A stretch of 59,980 bases of DNA from Leptospira gomenensis. GTDB lineage: Bacteria > Spirochaetota > Leptospiria > Leptospirales > Leptospiraceae. The notes below the pieces were generated by a model, which searched no databases, was not told the DNA's origin, and worked only from the letters and a program-made list of their open reading frames with translations. This document shows positions 46,572 to 55,612 of the stretch, piece after piece. The DNA is taken from positions 1-59,980 of the forward strand of contig NZ_RQFA01000034.1 of NCBI RefSeq assembly GCF_004770155.1. The letters are read 5' to 3'. The first letter of the stretch is position 1. Every line of letters starts with the position of its first letter. The position numbers and the translations under genes are program-made.

Positions 46572-47189
46572 CTACATTCCGCCGCCGATCCAACCGAATT
46601 GAATGAGATAATAGAATACTATAAAACGGGGAATCCGGAAAAGACAACCCTGAAAAAAAAGAAGATATCTCATTTTCATCGTACCCGCGGCCAACGAAAC
46701 CCAGGAATACGGAAGCGGAGTCAACGCCGCCAAAACGACCGCCCAAAAACCGTATCGATGAAGGTAGTGTTCCAACTTCTGTTCGTGTCGTTTTACGAAG
46801 GTAGCGACACGTTCAATCTTCGGCAAAAGGATACGGCCGGTAAGATAGGAAACCGTCCCACCGATCAGACTTCCCACCGAAGCCGAAACGATCACGAGGA
46901 CCGAATTGAGTTTTCCCGCGACCGCCATCATCAAAAAGACGTCGGGAGGAACGAATACGTGTAACGAATCGGCCAACAGAATTCCGATCCCTACTCCGAA
47001 CACCCCCGTGATTTCGATGAACTTCTCGGAAACCGCAAGCACCGGTTCGGGAAAAACGCGGGCCATAAAAACGACGCCGAACAATAGGATTACGATTCCG
47101 ACTAACGTTTGCCGGAATAATTTACGGACGACGCGGTCCGGTTCCTTTTGGGGAACTTCATTTTCTGTGGAACATTCTTTCGAGGTCAT
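46572..47189 (-). CDS. VTT/DedA-like (SNARE-associated) membrane protein
   Basis: 205 residues with five or six hydrophobic segments. The VTT core is seen in [17 protein letters not shown] and [15 protein letters not shown], followed by a soluble loop ([20 protein letters not shown]) and the conserved [19 protein letters not shown]. The family includes lipid scramblases and transporters. It lies downstream of mutL, overlapping it by 32 bp. Confidence 0.88.
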   Translation of the reverse strand: MTSKECSTENEVPQKEPDRVVRKLFRQTLVGIVILLFGVVFMARVFPEPVLAVSEKFIEITGVFGVGIGILLADSLHVFVPPDVFLMMAVAGKLNSVLVIVSASVGSLIGGTVSYLTGRILLPKIERVATFVKRHEQKLEHYLHRYGFWAVVLAALTPLPYSWVSLAAGTMKMRYLLFFQGCLFRIPRFIVFYYLIQFGWIGGGM

Positions 47190-48948
47190 CTCTGCTCAAC
47201 TTCACCAAGGTGGGTCTCCCGTGCGGACAACGGGAAGGATTTTCGCAATAACTCAGACGGTTCAGAATTTCCGCGAGAATGGGATCGGAAAGTTGATCCC
47301 CTTTTTTGATCGCGGAACGGCAAGCTACACACTTAGCCATTAGATCGTATAACTCCGGTTCGGTGGCGCTCGCACCTTCGGTTCGGTTTAAAAAATCGAG
47401 TATGGTTTCCTTTTCCATCCCGGGTTCAAGATACGCGGGAATTTCCCGCAACACGACGCTGTCTTCACCGAGCGCGTCGAGATGGATTCCTACCTCTTCG
47501 TATTCCTTTTTGCGGTTTAGGATGTCTTCCTGTTCCTGTTTGGAAACGTCGATACGCATCGGCGTCAACAAAGGTTGGATTCCGTAGTTTTTCTTTTCGA
47601 GTTTACGCAGAACTTCCTCGTAACGGATCCGTTCGTGCGCGGTATGTTGGTCTATGATATAAAAGCCGTCTTCCGCTTCCGCGAGAATGAAGGTCTCGAA
47701 CAGAACGCCGAAGTGTTTTTTGGGAACGAAGGCTGAATGTTTGACTGCCTGATCCGTAAGCGCCGTTAAGGAAGCGCCCGGTCCCATACGGTTCAGTTCG
47801 AATCCTTCCTGACGCGGAACGTCCAAAAACAGATCACGACTGAGCAAAGGGCTTTGTCCTTCCGCGGACGAGGAACGATTTTGATACAAAGACGAAGAAG
47901 TAAAAGAATCTGGAGACGGTTTGAGGAGCCGTTTTTTGAGTTCCAAAAAACTCACGGGTGTACTGGACCTCAGTTCGTTTTGAATCAAGGAAAGGAAAAA
48001 ACCGTTGAAACCTTCTTCGTCCAAAAAGCGGATTTCCTTCTTAGCGGGATGAACGTTCACGTCCACGCGGGACGGATCGATTTCGAAGAATAAAAAACAA
48101 TACGGATGACCGTTCGGAGGAAGAAGTTCGTCGTAGGCCTTTTTCAAAAGGGCTGATCCGTATTTAATTTCGATCGGTCTTCCGTTTACGAAGATAAACT
48201 GACCGGTACGATTGGATTTATAAAAATCAGGATCGCTGATAAAACCGGAGGCGGAAATTCCTCCCCGTTCCAAACTCACCGGTAAAAGATGATCCCGAAA
48301 ATTCTCCCCGAACAAATCAACGATCCTTTCCTTTTTATCGTTTCGGGCAGGAAGGACGAACGTCTCCTTTCCGTCTTGAAACAATCGGAAGCGGACGTCC
48401 TCCCGGGCCAGTGCCTGCGTCGTAACGCGGTCCCGGATTTTTTTGTCTTCGGAGCGGACGGATTTTAAAAATTTTCTGCGGACCGGCGTGTTGAAAAAAA
48501 GTTCTTCCACGAGAAGTTTGGTTCCGACAAACCCGGGAATTTCTTCGCGATCGGAAATCGTTCCTCCTTCGGAACGGATTCTCCAAGCGGTTTTCTGATC
48601 CTTGGTCCCGCTTTCCAAGGTCAGGCGAGATACGGAGGCGATGGAAGCCAAGGCTTCTCCCCGAAAACCGTAACTCAGAACCGATTCCAAATCCCCGTAT
48701 TCGCGGATTTTACTCGTGGCGTGACGACGAAGCGCTGACTCCAAATCTTCTGGATCGATTCCGGAACCGTTGTCGGTAATCCGAAGGAGCGAAAGTCCCC
48801 CGTCCTTGGATTCTATGTCGATTTGGGTGGCGCCCGCATCCAGGGAATTTTCCACCAATTCCTTTACGACGGAATGGGCCGATTCGATGACTTCGCCGGC
48901 GGCGATCTGATTGATTAATTCCGGACTGAGCTCGCGAATTTTTCCCAT
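47158..48948 (-). CDS. mutL: DNA mismatch repair protein MutL
   Basis: 596 residues from the ATG of [19 protein letters not shown]; a longer frame lacks the family's N-terminus. GHKL ATPase motifs: [30 protein letters not shown]. The middle (about 340-400) is a variable linker. The C-terminal domain holds [13 protein letters not shown], matching the endonuclease signature DQHAx2Ex4E (with Thr for Ala), so it should nick DNA itself, unlike the E. coli enzyme. It links mismatch recognition by MutS to strand removal. VTT gene follows with overlap. Confidence 0.96.
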   Translation of the reverse strand: MGKIRELSPELINQIAAGEVIESAHSVVKELVENSLDAGATQIDIESKDGGLSLLRITDNGSGIDPEDLESALRRHATSKIREYGDLESVLSYGFRGEALASIASVSRLTLESGTKDQKTAWRIRSEGGTISDREEIPGFVGTKLLVEELFFNTPVRRKFLKSVRSEDKKIRDRVTTQALAREDVRFRLFQDGKETFVLPARNDKKERIVDLFGENFRDHLLPVSLERGGISASGFISDPDFYKSNRTGQFIFVNGRPIEIKYGSALLKKAYDELLPPNGHPYCFLFFEIDPSRVDVNVHPAKKEIRFLDEEGFNGFFLSLIQNELRSSTPVSFLELKKRLLKPSPDSFTSSSLYQNRSSSAEGQSPLLSRDLFLDVPRQEGFELNRMGPGASLTALTDQAVKHSAFVPKKHFGVLFETFILAEAEDGFYIIDQHTAHERIRYEEVLRKLEKKNYGIQPLLTPMRIDVSKQEQEDILNRKKEYEEVGIHLDALGEDSVVLREIPAYLEPGMEKETILDFLNRTEGASATEPELYDLMAKCVACRSAIKKGDQLSDPILAEILNRLSYCENPSRCPHGRPTLVKLSRDDLERMFHRK

Positions 48949-49154
48949 GAATAGGTTCAATGTGGGAACTCCAAGGAAGACTGTCAAGGACGGGATTCGG
49001 CGGGATCCGCAAAATTCCGACAAGAAATCTCGAATTCCCCGGAATCAACCGAAACGATCCGAATTCTTTTCTCTCATCGGGTTCGAAAACTAAATTCACA
49101 TCATCTGATAATCCGAAATCAATTCTCTTCAAAAATCGGAGAGAATGGACGACT

Positions 49155-50099
49155 ATGAACTACGACTTTGAAAAATTTTTTCGACATTCCTTGGATTTAC
49201 TTTCGATACAAACCTTGGACGGAGTCGTTTTGCAGGTAAACGGGGCCTTCGAAAAGATCCTCGGTTTTACACCGGACGAATTGATCGGAACGATTCCCTT
49301 CGACAGACTGCATCCGGAGGATCGGGAAACTTCGTTGAAAGAATTCAGAAAGTTAAAGGATGGGATTTCCAATTCTTCGATTCAAAACCGATATCTCTGC
49401 GCCGACGGAACCTACAGGAACTTTCAGTGGACCGGATATCCCGATCTGGAAACCGGCTTGGTTTACATCACGGGCCGGGACATCACGGAACTCGTGGAAT
49501 CCAACCGTAAAATCAGTCAACTGGCCCAGGAACTAAAAAAAGCCAACGATACTCTGTTCGAACAGGCCTGTACCGACTCTCTGACCGGAGTGAAAAACAG
49601 AAGATTTTTCGACGAAGAATTAAAATTCATACTTCAAAAAACGAAACAACAAAACGCGTTTTTTTCCGTGCTCATGATCGACGTGGATCATTTTAAAAAT
49701 TTCAACGATTCCTTCGGTCACGCCGCGGGGGATCGGGTGTTGATCACCGTGGCTTCTCTTTTGGAAGGAACACTGCGTGATTCCGATCTTCTCGCTCGTT
49801 ACGGAGGAGAGGAATTTATCGCCGCATTGCCCGACACTTCCGAAAAGGAATCGATAGAAATCGGAGAACGTCTGGCAGAATCGGTTCGCGCCCATTCCTG
49901 GAAACTCAGACCGATTACGATCAGCGTAGGGATCGCAACACAACCGTACGGAGCCGATCATCCTTTGCTCGGTTCGGATATGATTTCCAACGTAATCGAC
50001 CGAGCCGACGTCGCGCTCTATCGTTCCAAACAAGAAGGGAGAGACCGAGTCAGTCATTCTTCTCGAATCGAAAAAGAATTTTCCAAATATAAAATTTAA
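49155..50099 (+). CDS. PAS-GGDEF diguanylate cyclase
   Basis: 314 residues from the ATG of MNYDFEKFF, with GGAGAG 11 nt upstream; longer readings run through mutL's promoter. PAS domain about 5-125 (VLQVNGAFEKILGFTPDELIG, HPEDRE), short helix, and GGDEF domain about 140-310 with DSLTGVKNRRFFDEE, IDVDHFKNFNDSFGH and the active-site RYGGEEF. Cytoplasmic; should produce c-di-GMP in response to the PAS ligand. No RxxD inhibitory site is evident directly before GGEEF. Divergent from mutL, with 206 bp between the starts. Confidence 0.94.
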   Translation: MNYDFEKFFRHSLDLLSIQTLDGVVLQVNGAFEKILGFTPDELIGTIPFDRLHPEDRETSLKEFRKLKDGISNSSIQNRYLCADGTYRNFQWTGYPDLETGLVYITGRDITELVESNRKISQLAQELKKANDTLFEQACTDSLTGVKNRRFFDEELKFILQKTKQQNAFFSVLMIDVDHFKNFNDSFGHAAGDRVLITVASLLEGTLRDSDLLARYGGEEFIAALPDTSEKESIEIGERLAESVRAHSWKLRPITISVGIATQPYGADHPLLGSDMISNVIDRADVALYRSKQEGRDRVSHSSRIEKEFSKYKI

Positions 50100-50652
50100 A
50101 CTTCGGTTTTTCTATACTTTTTTCCTTCTTTACCCCTTCCCTGCCTCGGGAATTATAAATCCTTTCTTCGACGAAAAAGGGCATTCGCCCGCTTCAAATC
50201 CACCGTTCCGAATCAACAAAGTAGAGCCCTTGCGTCCGTATTTTCCACGGAATTCGGATCCGAACAAAACAAGGATTCGATATAAAAAAACGATTATGGA
50301 ATATACTATTTTTTTAATATATAAGAAAACTCATTCAGAAGAAACGGATGTTTCATTTCAAATGATAAACGGATAAAAAAATAAAATCCTACTGATTGTT
50401 CGATTTATAATGCGAAATTAATTTGGACGCAGAATTCTTCTCCTTTTGAATCACTTTTGAAAAAATAAAAAACGTATCTGTTGATTTCGAGTAAGGATCG
50501 ATTCGGAGTCCTACGTTCGCCGTATGTGAATAAAAGTGTGAGTTCCCACTCGGATCACAACCAAGTGGAGTAATTCCTACTTCATCGTAACGAACGGTAA
50601 ATCGTAGAATTCGAAAAACATCGATCCACAATGACAAACAAGGAAATTTAGA
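50100..50652. other. intergenic region with one GTGGGAACTC element
   Basis: 553 bases, AT-rich in the middle. It contains one copy of GTGGGAACTCACAC at 50536-50549 on the minus strand. An 82-codon minus frame at 50389-50637 crosses this element and has no recognisable features, so I do not call it. The AAGGAAA ribosome site of the DUF1554 gene lies at the right end. Confidence 0.5.
50536..50549 (-). repeat. single dispersed GTGGGAACTCACAC element
   Basis: Exact minus-strand copy of the 14-mer core of the 57-bp array at 15.7 kb. It is itself an imperfect inverted repeat, GTG..CAC ends around GGAACT. Confidence 0.75.
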
Positions 50653-51345
50653 ATGTTACAGAAACGTCTCTTCCTACTCTTCGTAGGAATTTCTTTTATC
50701 TCCCTCGTATCCTGCGAGGAATCCAAGGAGGACAATACCGGATTGTTCGCCTTATTGTTACTGTCCGGCGGAAACACGGCCGCCGCCGTGATCACCTCCT
50801 GTGAAGATTCCGCATTTTGTAGAACATTTATCGCAAACAACGGCGGCCAAGGATTCGATGGAAACCTGGGTGGAGTGACCGGAGCCGATGCAAAGTGTGC
50901 CGCCGAAAAACCGGCCGCATTCACGGGGACCTACAAAGCGTTGATCGTCGCGGGCGCGGGAACCGTTCGTTCCGCAGTTCCTACCGGCGCGGTTACGACC
51001 GCGACCGATTGGGTTTTGTATCCGAATAAGGAATACAGAAGACAAGACGGAACTACCGTAACGTTTACGACCAACGCACAAGCGATCGTAACCGCCAACC
51101 TACAAAACGGAATCAACGGAGGAGCACAAACCTACTTTTGGTCCGGTTTGAGCAGCCCCGCCAACGGAACCGATCTGTGGGAAGAAGGCGGCAATTGTTT
51201 GGAATGGACTTCCGCAGGCGCAGCCGAGATAGGACAAGCCGGCAATACCTCCGCGGTAACGGCCGATGCCACTCCGGAAGGAGCCTTTACCATCGATACC
51301 CACGCTTGTAATTCCAGATTGAATCTTCTCTGCGTAGAACAGTAG
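50653..51345 (+). CDS. DUF1554 lipoprotein
   Basis: 230 residues, AAGGAAA before the ATG. Lipoprotein signal ending in SFISLVSCEES (Cys about 21). A short low-complexity stretch leads to the DUF1554 domain (about 48-230), recognisable by CRTFIANNGGQGFDGNLGG (about 57-75), DAKCAAEKP, YRRQDGTTVTFTT, YFWSGLSS, NCLEWTSAG and the C-terminal CNSRLNLLCVEQ. Cys pairs suggest disulfides, and the fold resembles C-type lectin/endostatin-like domains. Leptospiral relatives are surface lipoproteins, some reported to bind host factors; that is not shown here. Confidence 0.88.
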   Translation: MLQKRLFLLFVGISFISLVSCEESKEDNTGLFALLLLSGGNTAAAVITSCEDSAFCRTFIANNGGQGFDGNLGGVTGADAKCAAEKPAAFTGTYKALIVAGAGTVRSAVPTGAVTTATDWVLYPNKEYRRQDGTTVTFTTNAQAIVTANLQNGINGGAQTYFWSGLSSPANGTDLWEEGGNCLEWTSAGAAEIGQAGNTSAVTADATPEGAFTIDTHACNSRLNLLCVEQ

Positions 51346-51359
51346 TCGAAGTTATAGAA

Positions 51360-51382
51360 CGTCCGCGCCGTAGGCGCGGACG
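51360..51382. terminator. GC-rich hairpin between convergent genes
   Basis: Perfect 10-bp stem CGTCCGCGCC (51360-51369), loop GTA, GGCGCGGACG (51373-51382). It lies 15 bp after the DUF1554 stop and before the convergent ClC gene's end. No strong T-run on either side, so termination is likely but not certain. Confidence 0.5.
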
Positions 51383-51443
51383 TCGTTCGGTGAATCCGAA
51401 AACGCACGTCTCGGAAATACGTTAGACGAAATTTCTTCTAATT

Positions 51444-52694
51444 CTATTTTCCCTGCGTGGAAATCAAAGGTTCCTTGGGCGAAAGGAAATATCCGCTTAA
51501 ACTGGCGATTAGAACGGGAGTAAAACTGTACAAACCGGTAAGTTCCGCCAAAAGGATCGTAGTGGAAATCGGCGTCTTCGTTACCGAAGAATTGACCGCT
51601 GCCATAAGACAGATCATAAAAAAAGACTCGTTTTCCGAGGGGAAAAACCCGGACAGCAACTTGCCCGCACAAGCCCCCAAAAAAAACAAAGGGATGATAA
51701 TTCCGCCTCTCCATCCGCTGGAAACGGTTGTTGTGATCGCGACGGTTTTCCAAAAAATCAAAGCGGCGAGAAACAAAAGAGTAAAACGCCCCTCCACGAT
51801 TTGATTCAACTGATCATGGCCGAAAAAACGCGTAAGCGGAATCTGCCACGCTATCAATCCCAGGACCAAACCCCCGAGAGCCGTCTTCCAATAAATCGGA
51901 CCCGGCACACGAGCGTAAATCCAACGATTGGTTACGAACAATCCGTGAAACAACCAACCCAAAGCCGCTCCGATCGCCCCCAAACCCAAAGCATATAAGA
52001 AATCTTGAATATCACCGGGAACATACTGCGGGAATTGCCAAGTGGGTTGTAATCCGGCGTGTGTCATCCAAAGAAATACGAAAAAGGCGGAGGCACTCGA
52101 TAAAAACGCCGGAAGCAAAGCCTTGTAGTATTCTACGACGTGACGGTGTTGCAGGATTTCAAGCGCGAATAACGCACCTCCCAAGGGAGAACCGAAAAGC
52201 GAAGTGAAACCGGCGGCCATCCCCGCAATCGTCATGGACCTATATTCCTCGCCGGTGAGTCCTAATTTGTCGGCGAACCAATTTCCGAAAGAACCGGTGA
52301 TCTGTACCAAAGGAGCTTCCGGCCCCGCGCTTCCTCCGGTGGAAATGCTCAAAATGGAGGAGAACGCCATGGAAGGATTTTGACCCGGCTCCAGCTTTCC
52401 GCCTCGAAAACGTATATTATCGATTACTAATGAAATTTCTCCTGGTTCCCCCAAAAAATGGATCACGATCCCGATCAACAAACCGGAAACGGTCATCACC
52501 GGAACCGTATAAACGCCGGACAAGGAGGCGAAAAAATTGGTAAGATATTCCAGCAACATCCAAAAAGTAGCGGAGAACAATCCTCCGATCACACCTAAAA
52601 TCACGTAAAAAAACGTGAGCCTGGAAAGCATAAACGGATTTTTTCTGGATAATACGAGCGCGGGAGAACGCAGAAGATCTCGGAGCGGGAGCAT
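51444..52694 (-). CDS. ClC family chloride channel/transporter
   Basis: 416 residues from the ATG 10 bp after the purM stop; the longer frame overlaps purM. About ten membrane helices. Selectivity elements: GGSAGPEAPLVQITG (about 135-150; where E. coli ClC has GREGP the gating Glu is replaced by Ala, with a Glu two residues on), FGSPLGGALFALEI, and GGIIIPLFFLGACAGK. No CBS domains. Transports Cl- or another small anion across the inner membrane. Position suggests co-transcription with purM, without obvious functional link. Confidence 0.92.
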   Translation of the reverse strand: MLPLRDLLRSPALVLSRKNPFMLSRLTFFYVILGVIGGLFSATFWMLLEYLTNFFASLSGVYTVPVMTVSGLLIGIVIHFLGEPGEISLVIDNIRFRGGKLEPGQNPSMAFSSILSISTGGSAGPEAPLVQITGSFGNWFADKLGLTGEEYRSMTIAGMAAGFTSLFGSPLGGALFALEILQHRHVVEYYKALLPAFLSSASAFFVFLWMTHAGLQPTWQFPQYVPGDIQDFLYALGLGAIGAALGWLFHGLFVTNRWIYARVPGPIYWKTALGGLVLGLIAWQIPLTRFFGHDQLNQIVEGRFTLLFLAALIFWKTVAITTTVSSGWRGGIIIPLFFLGACAGKLLSGFFPSENESFFMICLMAAVNSSVTKTPISTTILLAELTGLYSFTPVLIASLSGYFLSPKEPLISTQGK

Positions 52695-52704
52695 AGTATT
52701 CCCG

Positions 52705-53739
52705 TTAGACGAAAAGGACTTCTTCTTTATTACCGGAGACGATCTCTCCGATGAGATGAACGGATTCCCCGGTGGATTCGAGAAATTCTTTCGCCAAATC
52801 GACGTTATCCGGAGAAACGACGAGCATATAACCGATTCCCATATTGAACGTGGCAAACATCTCCGTCTCTTCGAGACGATGATCCTTTTTGAGTTTTTCG
52901 AAAAAGTATCCCGAAGGAATACGATCCTTAAAAAACCGCGCAGCCGCGTTTTTGGGGAGAACCCGAGGAACGTTTTCCTGATAACCGCCGCCCGTGATAT
53001 GGATCATTCCTTTTACTGGAACCTTTTGCAGAAGTTTTAATATACTTTGCACGTAGATTCTCGTTGGTTTCAGCGCGTATTCCCTCAAAAAATCCACTTC
53101 CGCAGAATCGGATGGAAGATACTTTCCTTCCTTCAAAAGAAGTTTCCGAATCAGGGAGAATCCGTTACTGTGAGGTCCGCTGGATTCCAAACCGAGGATC
53201 CGGTCCCCCGGCACGATCGAGGAACCGTCGATCATACGATCCTTTTCCACGGCGCCCACTACGAAACCGGCGAGGTCGAATTCGTCCTCTTTCATGGTTC
53301 CCGGATGTTCCGCGGTTTCTCCTCCGATCAGCGCGGCGTTGGAAAGTTTACAACCTTGTACGATTCCGGAAACGATACGGTCCATTTTCTCCGGATCCAG
53401 TTTGCCGCACGCGATGTAATCCAGGAAAAAAAGAGGTTCACCTCCGCAAACGAGAATGTCGTTTACGCACATAGCGACGAGGTCGATCCCGATCGTATCA
53501 AATTTTTGTAATATACGTGCGAGTTCGATTTTGGTACCGACCCCGTCCGTCCCGGAAAGAAGAACCGGCTGATCGAATTTTTTCAGAAAACCCGCGTCGA
53601 AAGCACCCGCAAAACCGCCCAAACCTCCGAGCACTCTCGGACCGTGTGTGGACTCTACGTTCCGTTTGATCCTCTGAACGAACTCTCTTCCTTTTTCCGT
53701 ATCCACACCGGCGCTTTTGTACGTGATCTTATCTTCCAT
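52705..53739 (-). CDS. purM: phosphoribosylformylglycinamidine cyclo-ligase (AIR synthetase)
   Basis: 344 residues from the ATG of MEDKITYKSAGVD, the standard PurM N-terminus (Y-x-x-AGVD). Family motifs: VLLSGTDGVGTKIELA, DLVAMCVNDILVCGGEPLFF (about 90-109), ALIGGETAEHPG and HITGGGYQENVPRVLP. Makes 5-aminoimidazole ribonucleotide from FGAM with ATP, the fifth step of purine synthesis. No other pur gene is adjacent. Confidence 0.96.
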   Translation of the reverse strand: MEDKITYKSAGVDTEKGREFVQRIKRNVESTHGPRVLGGLGGFAGAFDAGFLKKFDQPVLLSGTDGVGTKIELARILQKFDTIGIDLVAMCVNDILVCGGEPLFFLDYIACGKLDPEKMDRIVSGIVQGCKLSNAALIGGETAEHPGTMKEDEFDLAGFVVGAVEKDRMIDGSSIVPGDRILGLESSGPHSNGFSLIRKLLLKEGKYLPSDSAEVDFLREYALKPTRIYVQSILKLLQKVPVKGMIHITGGGYQENVPRVLPKNAAARFFKDRIPSGYFFEKLKKDHRLEETEMFATFNMGIGYMLVVSPDNVDLAKEFLESTGESVHLIGEIVSGNKEEVLFV

Positions 53740-53795
53740 TCTTCGGCCCGAACTCTTTTTTAGAATAGCTTGGAGAAGATGAAATCCCTGCACAC

Positions 53796-53831
53796 AAAAA
53801 AAAAACCGGATCCACGCGGGAAATCCGGTTC
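53796..53831 (-). terminator. intrinsic terminator of the FecR-domain gene
   Basis: Read on minus: stem AACCGGAT (complement of 53823-53830), 11-base loop, ATCCGGTT (complement of 53804-53811), then a run of ten T (complement of 53796-53805). Lies 30 bp past the FecR gene stop and just ahead of purM. Confidence 0.9.
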
Positions 53832-53860
53832 TAAGGACGAAGATTCGGGAATTCGGGAAA

Positions 53861-54457
53861 TTATTTCATCTGGTCTATCTGTTCCATAGCGGCCAATTCT
53901 TCTTTGGCGGCGGTTCTGAGTTTCCACTCCGCTTCGCCGGGTTTCAGGTCCAAGGCTTGCCCCGCTTCGATGAGAATCTTGCGTTTGTCGGATTTTCTCG
54001 TGATCTCCACGGCGCCTTCCCGCACGGCGAAGGTTCCGGATTGGTCCTTGCCGTTCACCCTTCCCCAAAACTGGGTTCCTCGAACGGAAGCGACCACCGT
54101 CGGAGTGTTAACCGTAAGAGTTTGTCCTTTGGAAAGTTTGGAAGACTTCACAAGAACGTTTCCTAGCGAAACTTGAAACTCGACCGCATCCGCATTCAAC
54201 GCGGCTACCTCGGCCGTACTTCCTCCGAGAAGACGAAAACTTCCGAGAGAGGAGGTCAAATCGACGACCGCATCTTCTTCCGTTTTCACGGATTGTTTTT
54301 CGAAAACATTCGCAAAAGGAACCAGAACCTTTCCGGTTTCGAAAACGACCGCCTTCCCTTTGAGGAAAGTGACCACAACATCCGAACCCTCCCGCGCGTT
54401 CGGTTTACAGACCACAAAACAGGATAAAACCGCGATCGCGGTAAAAACACGAATCAT
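53861..54457 (-). CDS. FecR-domain lipoprotein
   Basis: 198 residues from the ATG of MIRVFTAIAV with CCGGAG at 6-nt spacing. Lipobox CFVVCKPN (Cys about 16). The FecR beta domain spans about 40-160 (LLGGSTAEVAALNADAVEFQ, TVNTPTVVASVRGTQFW, GTFAVREGAVEITR; the segment TPTVVASVRGTQFWGRV is the hallmark). C-terminal helix rich in Lys/Glu/Ala. In spirochaetes such exported FecR proteins are not tied to FecI sigma factors, and the role is unknown, perhaps cell-wall or polysaccharide binding. A terminator follows. Confidence 0.88.
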   Translation of the reverse strand: MIRVFTAIAVLSCFVVCKPNAREGSDVVVTFLKGKAVVFETGKVLVPFANVFEKQSVKTEEDAVVDLTSSLGSFRLLGGSTAEVAALNADAVEFQVSLGNVLVKSSKLSKGQTLTVNTPTVVASVRGTQFWGRVNGKDQSGTFAVREGAVEITRKSDKRKILIEAGQALDLKPGEAEWKLRTAAKEELAAMEQIDQMK

Positions 54458-54811
54458 AGACGCTCCGGAATCAACCCCTTCTTTCAGGAATTTTCGTATT
54501 ATACTATGGATTACAACAATCACATCGTTTTTTATTCCGGAAATAATAAATTTCATAAAAAACGAAACGGATCGAGGATTGGAAATTTATTATTTCCAAT
54601 CGGAGCGTTTCCCGGAATCGGAAGAAAAAAAGGAAATTTTTTTCTATCGGCGAAAAATGCCTAACTCGCGCATACACGGTTGTAAAAAGAAAGTTCGCCC
54701 CTTCGGAAAGAAAGTCTTTCACGCGGCGAACGGACCGTGTTCGAAAGTTCCGATGGATCGGATTGCGAGCGATTTCAAACTTCCGCTATGGAAGACTATT
54801 CGAACACGAAC
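54458..54811. other. intergenic region without a supported gene
   Basis: 354 bases between the murI stop and the FecR gene start, AT-rich near 54530-54660. Complementary segments GTTCGCC and GGCGAAC lie about 25 bases apart around 54700-54740 and may be the murI terminator, but no T-run follows. Short frames on both strands have no recognisable product. Confidence 0.45.
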
Positions 54812-55612
54812 TCAAAAACCTTCCCGATCGTTCAAAAGACGTTCCGCAAAACGAATCCGGTCCTCGTCGTCTGTGTTCAATTCTATTTGGTAGTGGATCG
54901 AGTTTTTTTTCCTTCCGTCGAAACCTTGGTCCGAATCCGGAGGAAGGACCTTTACGGAAAGGGAACGGAAAAGATGCCGGACCGTTCCCGCGTTCCCGTC
55001 GAATAATTCCGCCTGTGGATAAAGTTTTAAAACGATGTGCTTAAGAAAAACGTAATGTGTACATCCGAGTACGATCGCCTTGACGTTCCGACGTTTTAAT
55101 TCCTCGAGAATCGGAAACAGATACGCTTCCGCTTTTTCAAAGTCGCCCTGATCCACAAGACCCGCGAGTCCGGGACAGGAAATCGGGAGAATGGAATTTT
55201 CCGCGTTCAATTCCTTTTTGAGCCGTTGTAATTTTTCCTCTTTCTGCGTGACTGGAGTCGCAAGCAACGCGATCTCCGCACCCGGATTTTTGAGAACGGC
55301 CGGTTTGATCGCCGGCTCCATTCCGAAAATCGGAATCGCAAATTCCTTACGAAGCGTCTCCGCGGCGGCGGAAGTGGCGGTATTACACGCAAGAAGAATG
55401 GCGCGCGCACCTAGTTCGACTAAACGAAGACAAACATTTCTCGTAAGATCCAAAACGACCGAAGCGTCCTTTTCCCCGTACGGACTGTTGTAAAGGTCCC
55501 CGTAATACAGAACCTCCAACTCCGCGTCGTATTTTAGAATTTCCTTAAGAACGGAAAGACCTCCCGTTCCGGAATCCATCAGACCGATTTTAAACCGAGG
55601 CGATATACTCAC
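54812..55612 (-). CDS. murI: glutamate racemase
   Basis: 266 residues from a GTG that overlaps the aminotransferase 3' end by 23 bp; the next ATG would remove part of the active site. Motifs: GLMDSGTGGLSVL (about 10-22), YYGDLYNSPYGEK, ILLACNTATSAAAE with catalytic Cys76, and AIVLGCTHYVFLK with the second catalytic Cys near residue 186. Interconverts L- and D-glutamate for peptidoglycan. Confidence 0.95.
   Translation of the reverse strand: MSISPRFKIGLMDSGTGGLSVLKEILKYDAELEVLYYGDLYNSPYGEKDASVVLDLTRNVCLRLVELGARAILLACNTATSAAAETLRKEFAIPIFGMEPAIKPAVLKNPGAEIALLATPVTQKEEKLQRLKKELNAENSILPISCPGLAGLVDQGDFEKAEAYLFPILEELKRRNVKAIVLGCTHYVFLKHIVLKLYPQAELFDGNAGTVRHLFRSLSVKVLPPDSDQGFDGRKKNSIHYQIELNTDDEDRIRFAERLLNDREGF

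Noticed and set aside
50389..50637. 82-codon minus frame upstream of the DUF1554 gene
   Set aside because: Crosses the GTGGGAACTC element in an AT-rich gap and shows no RBS or family.
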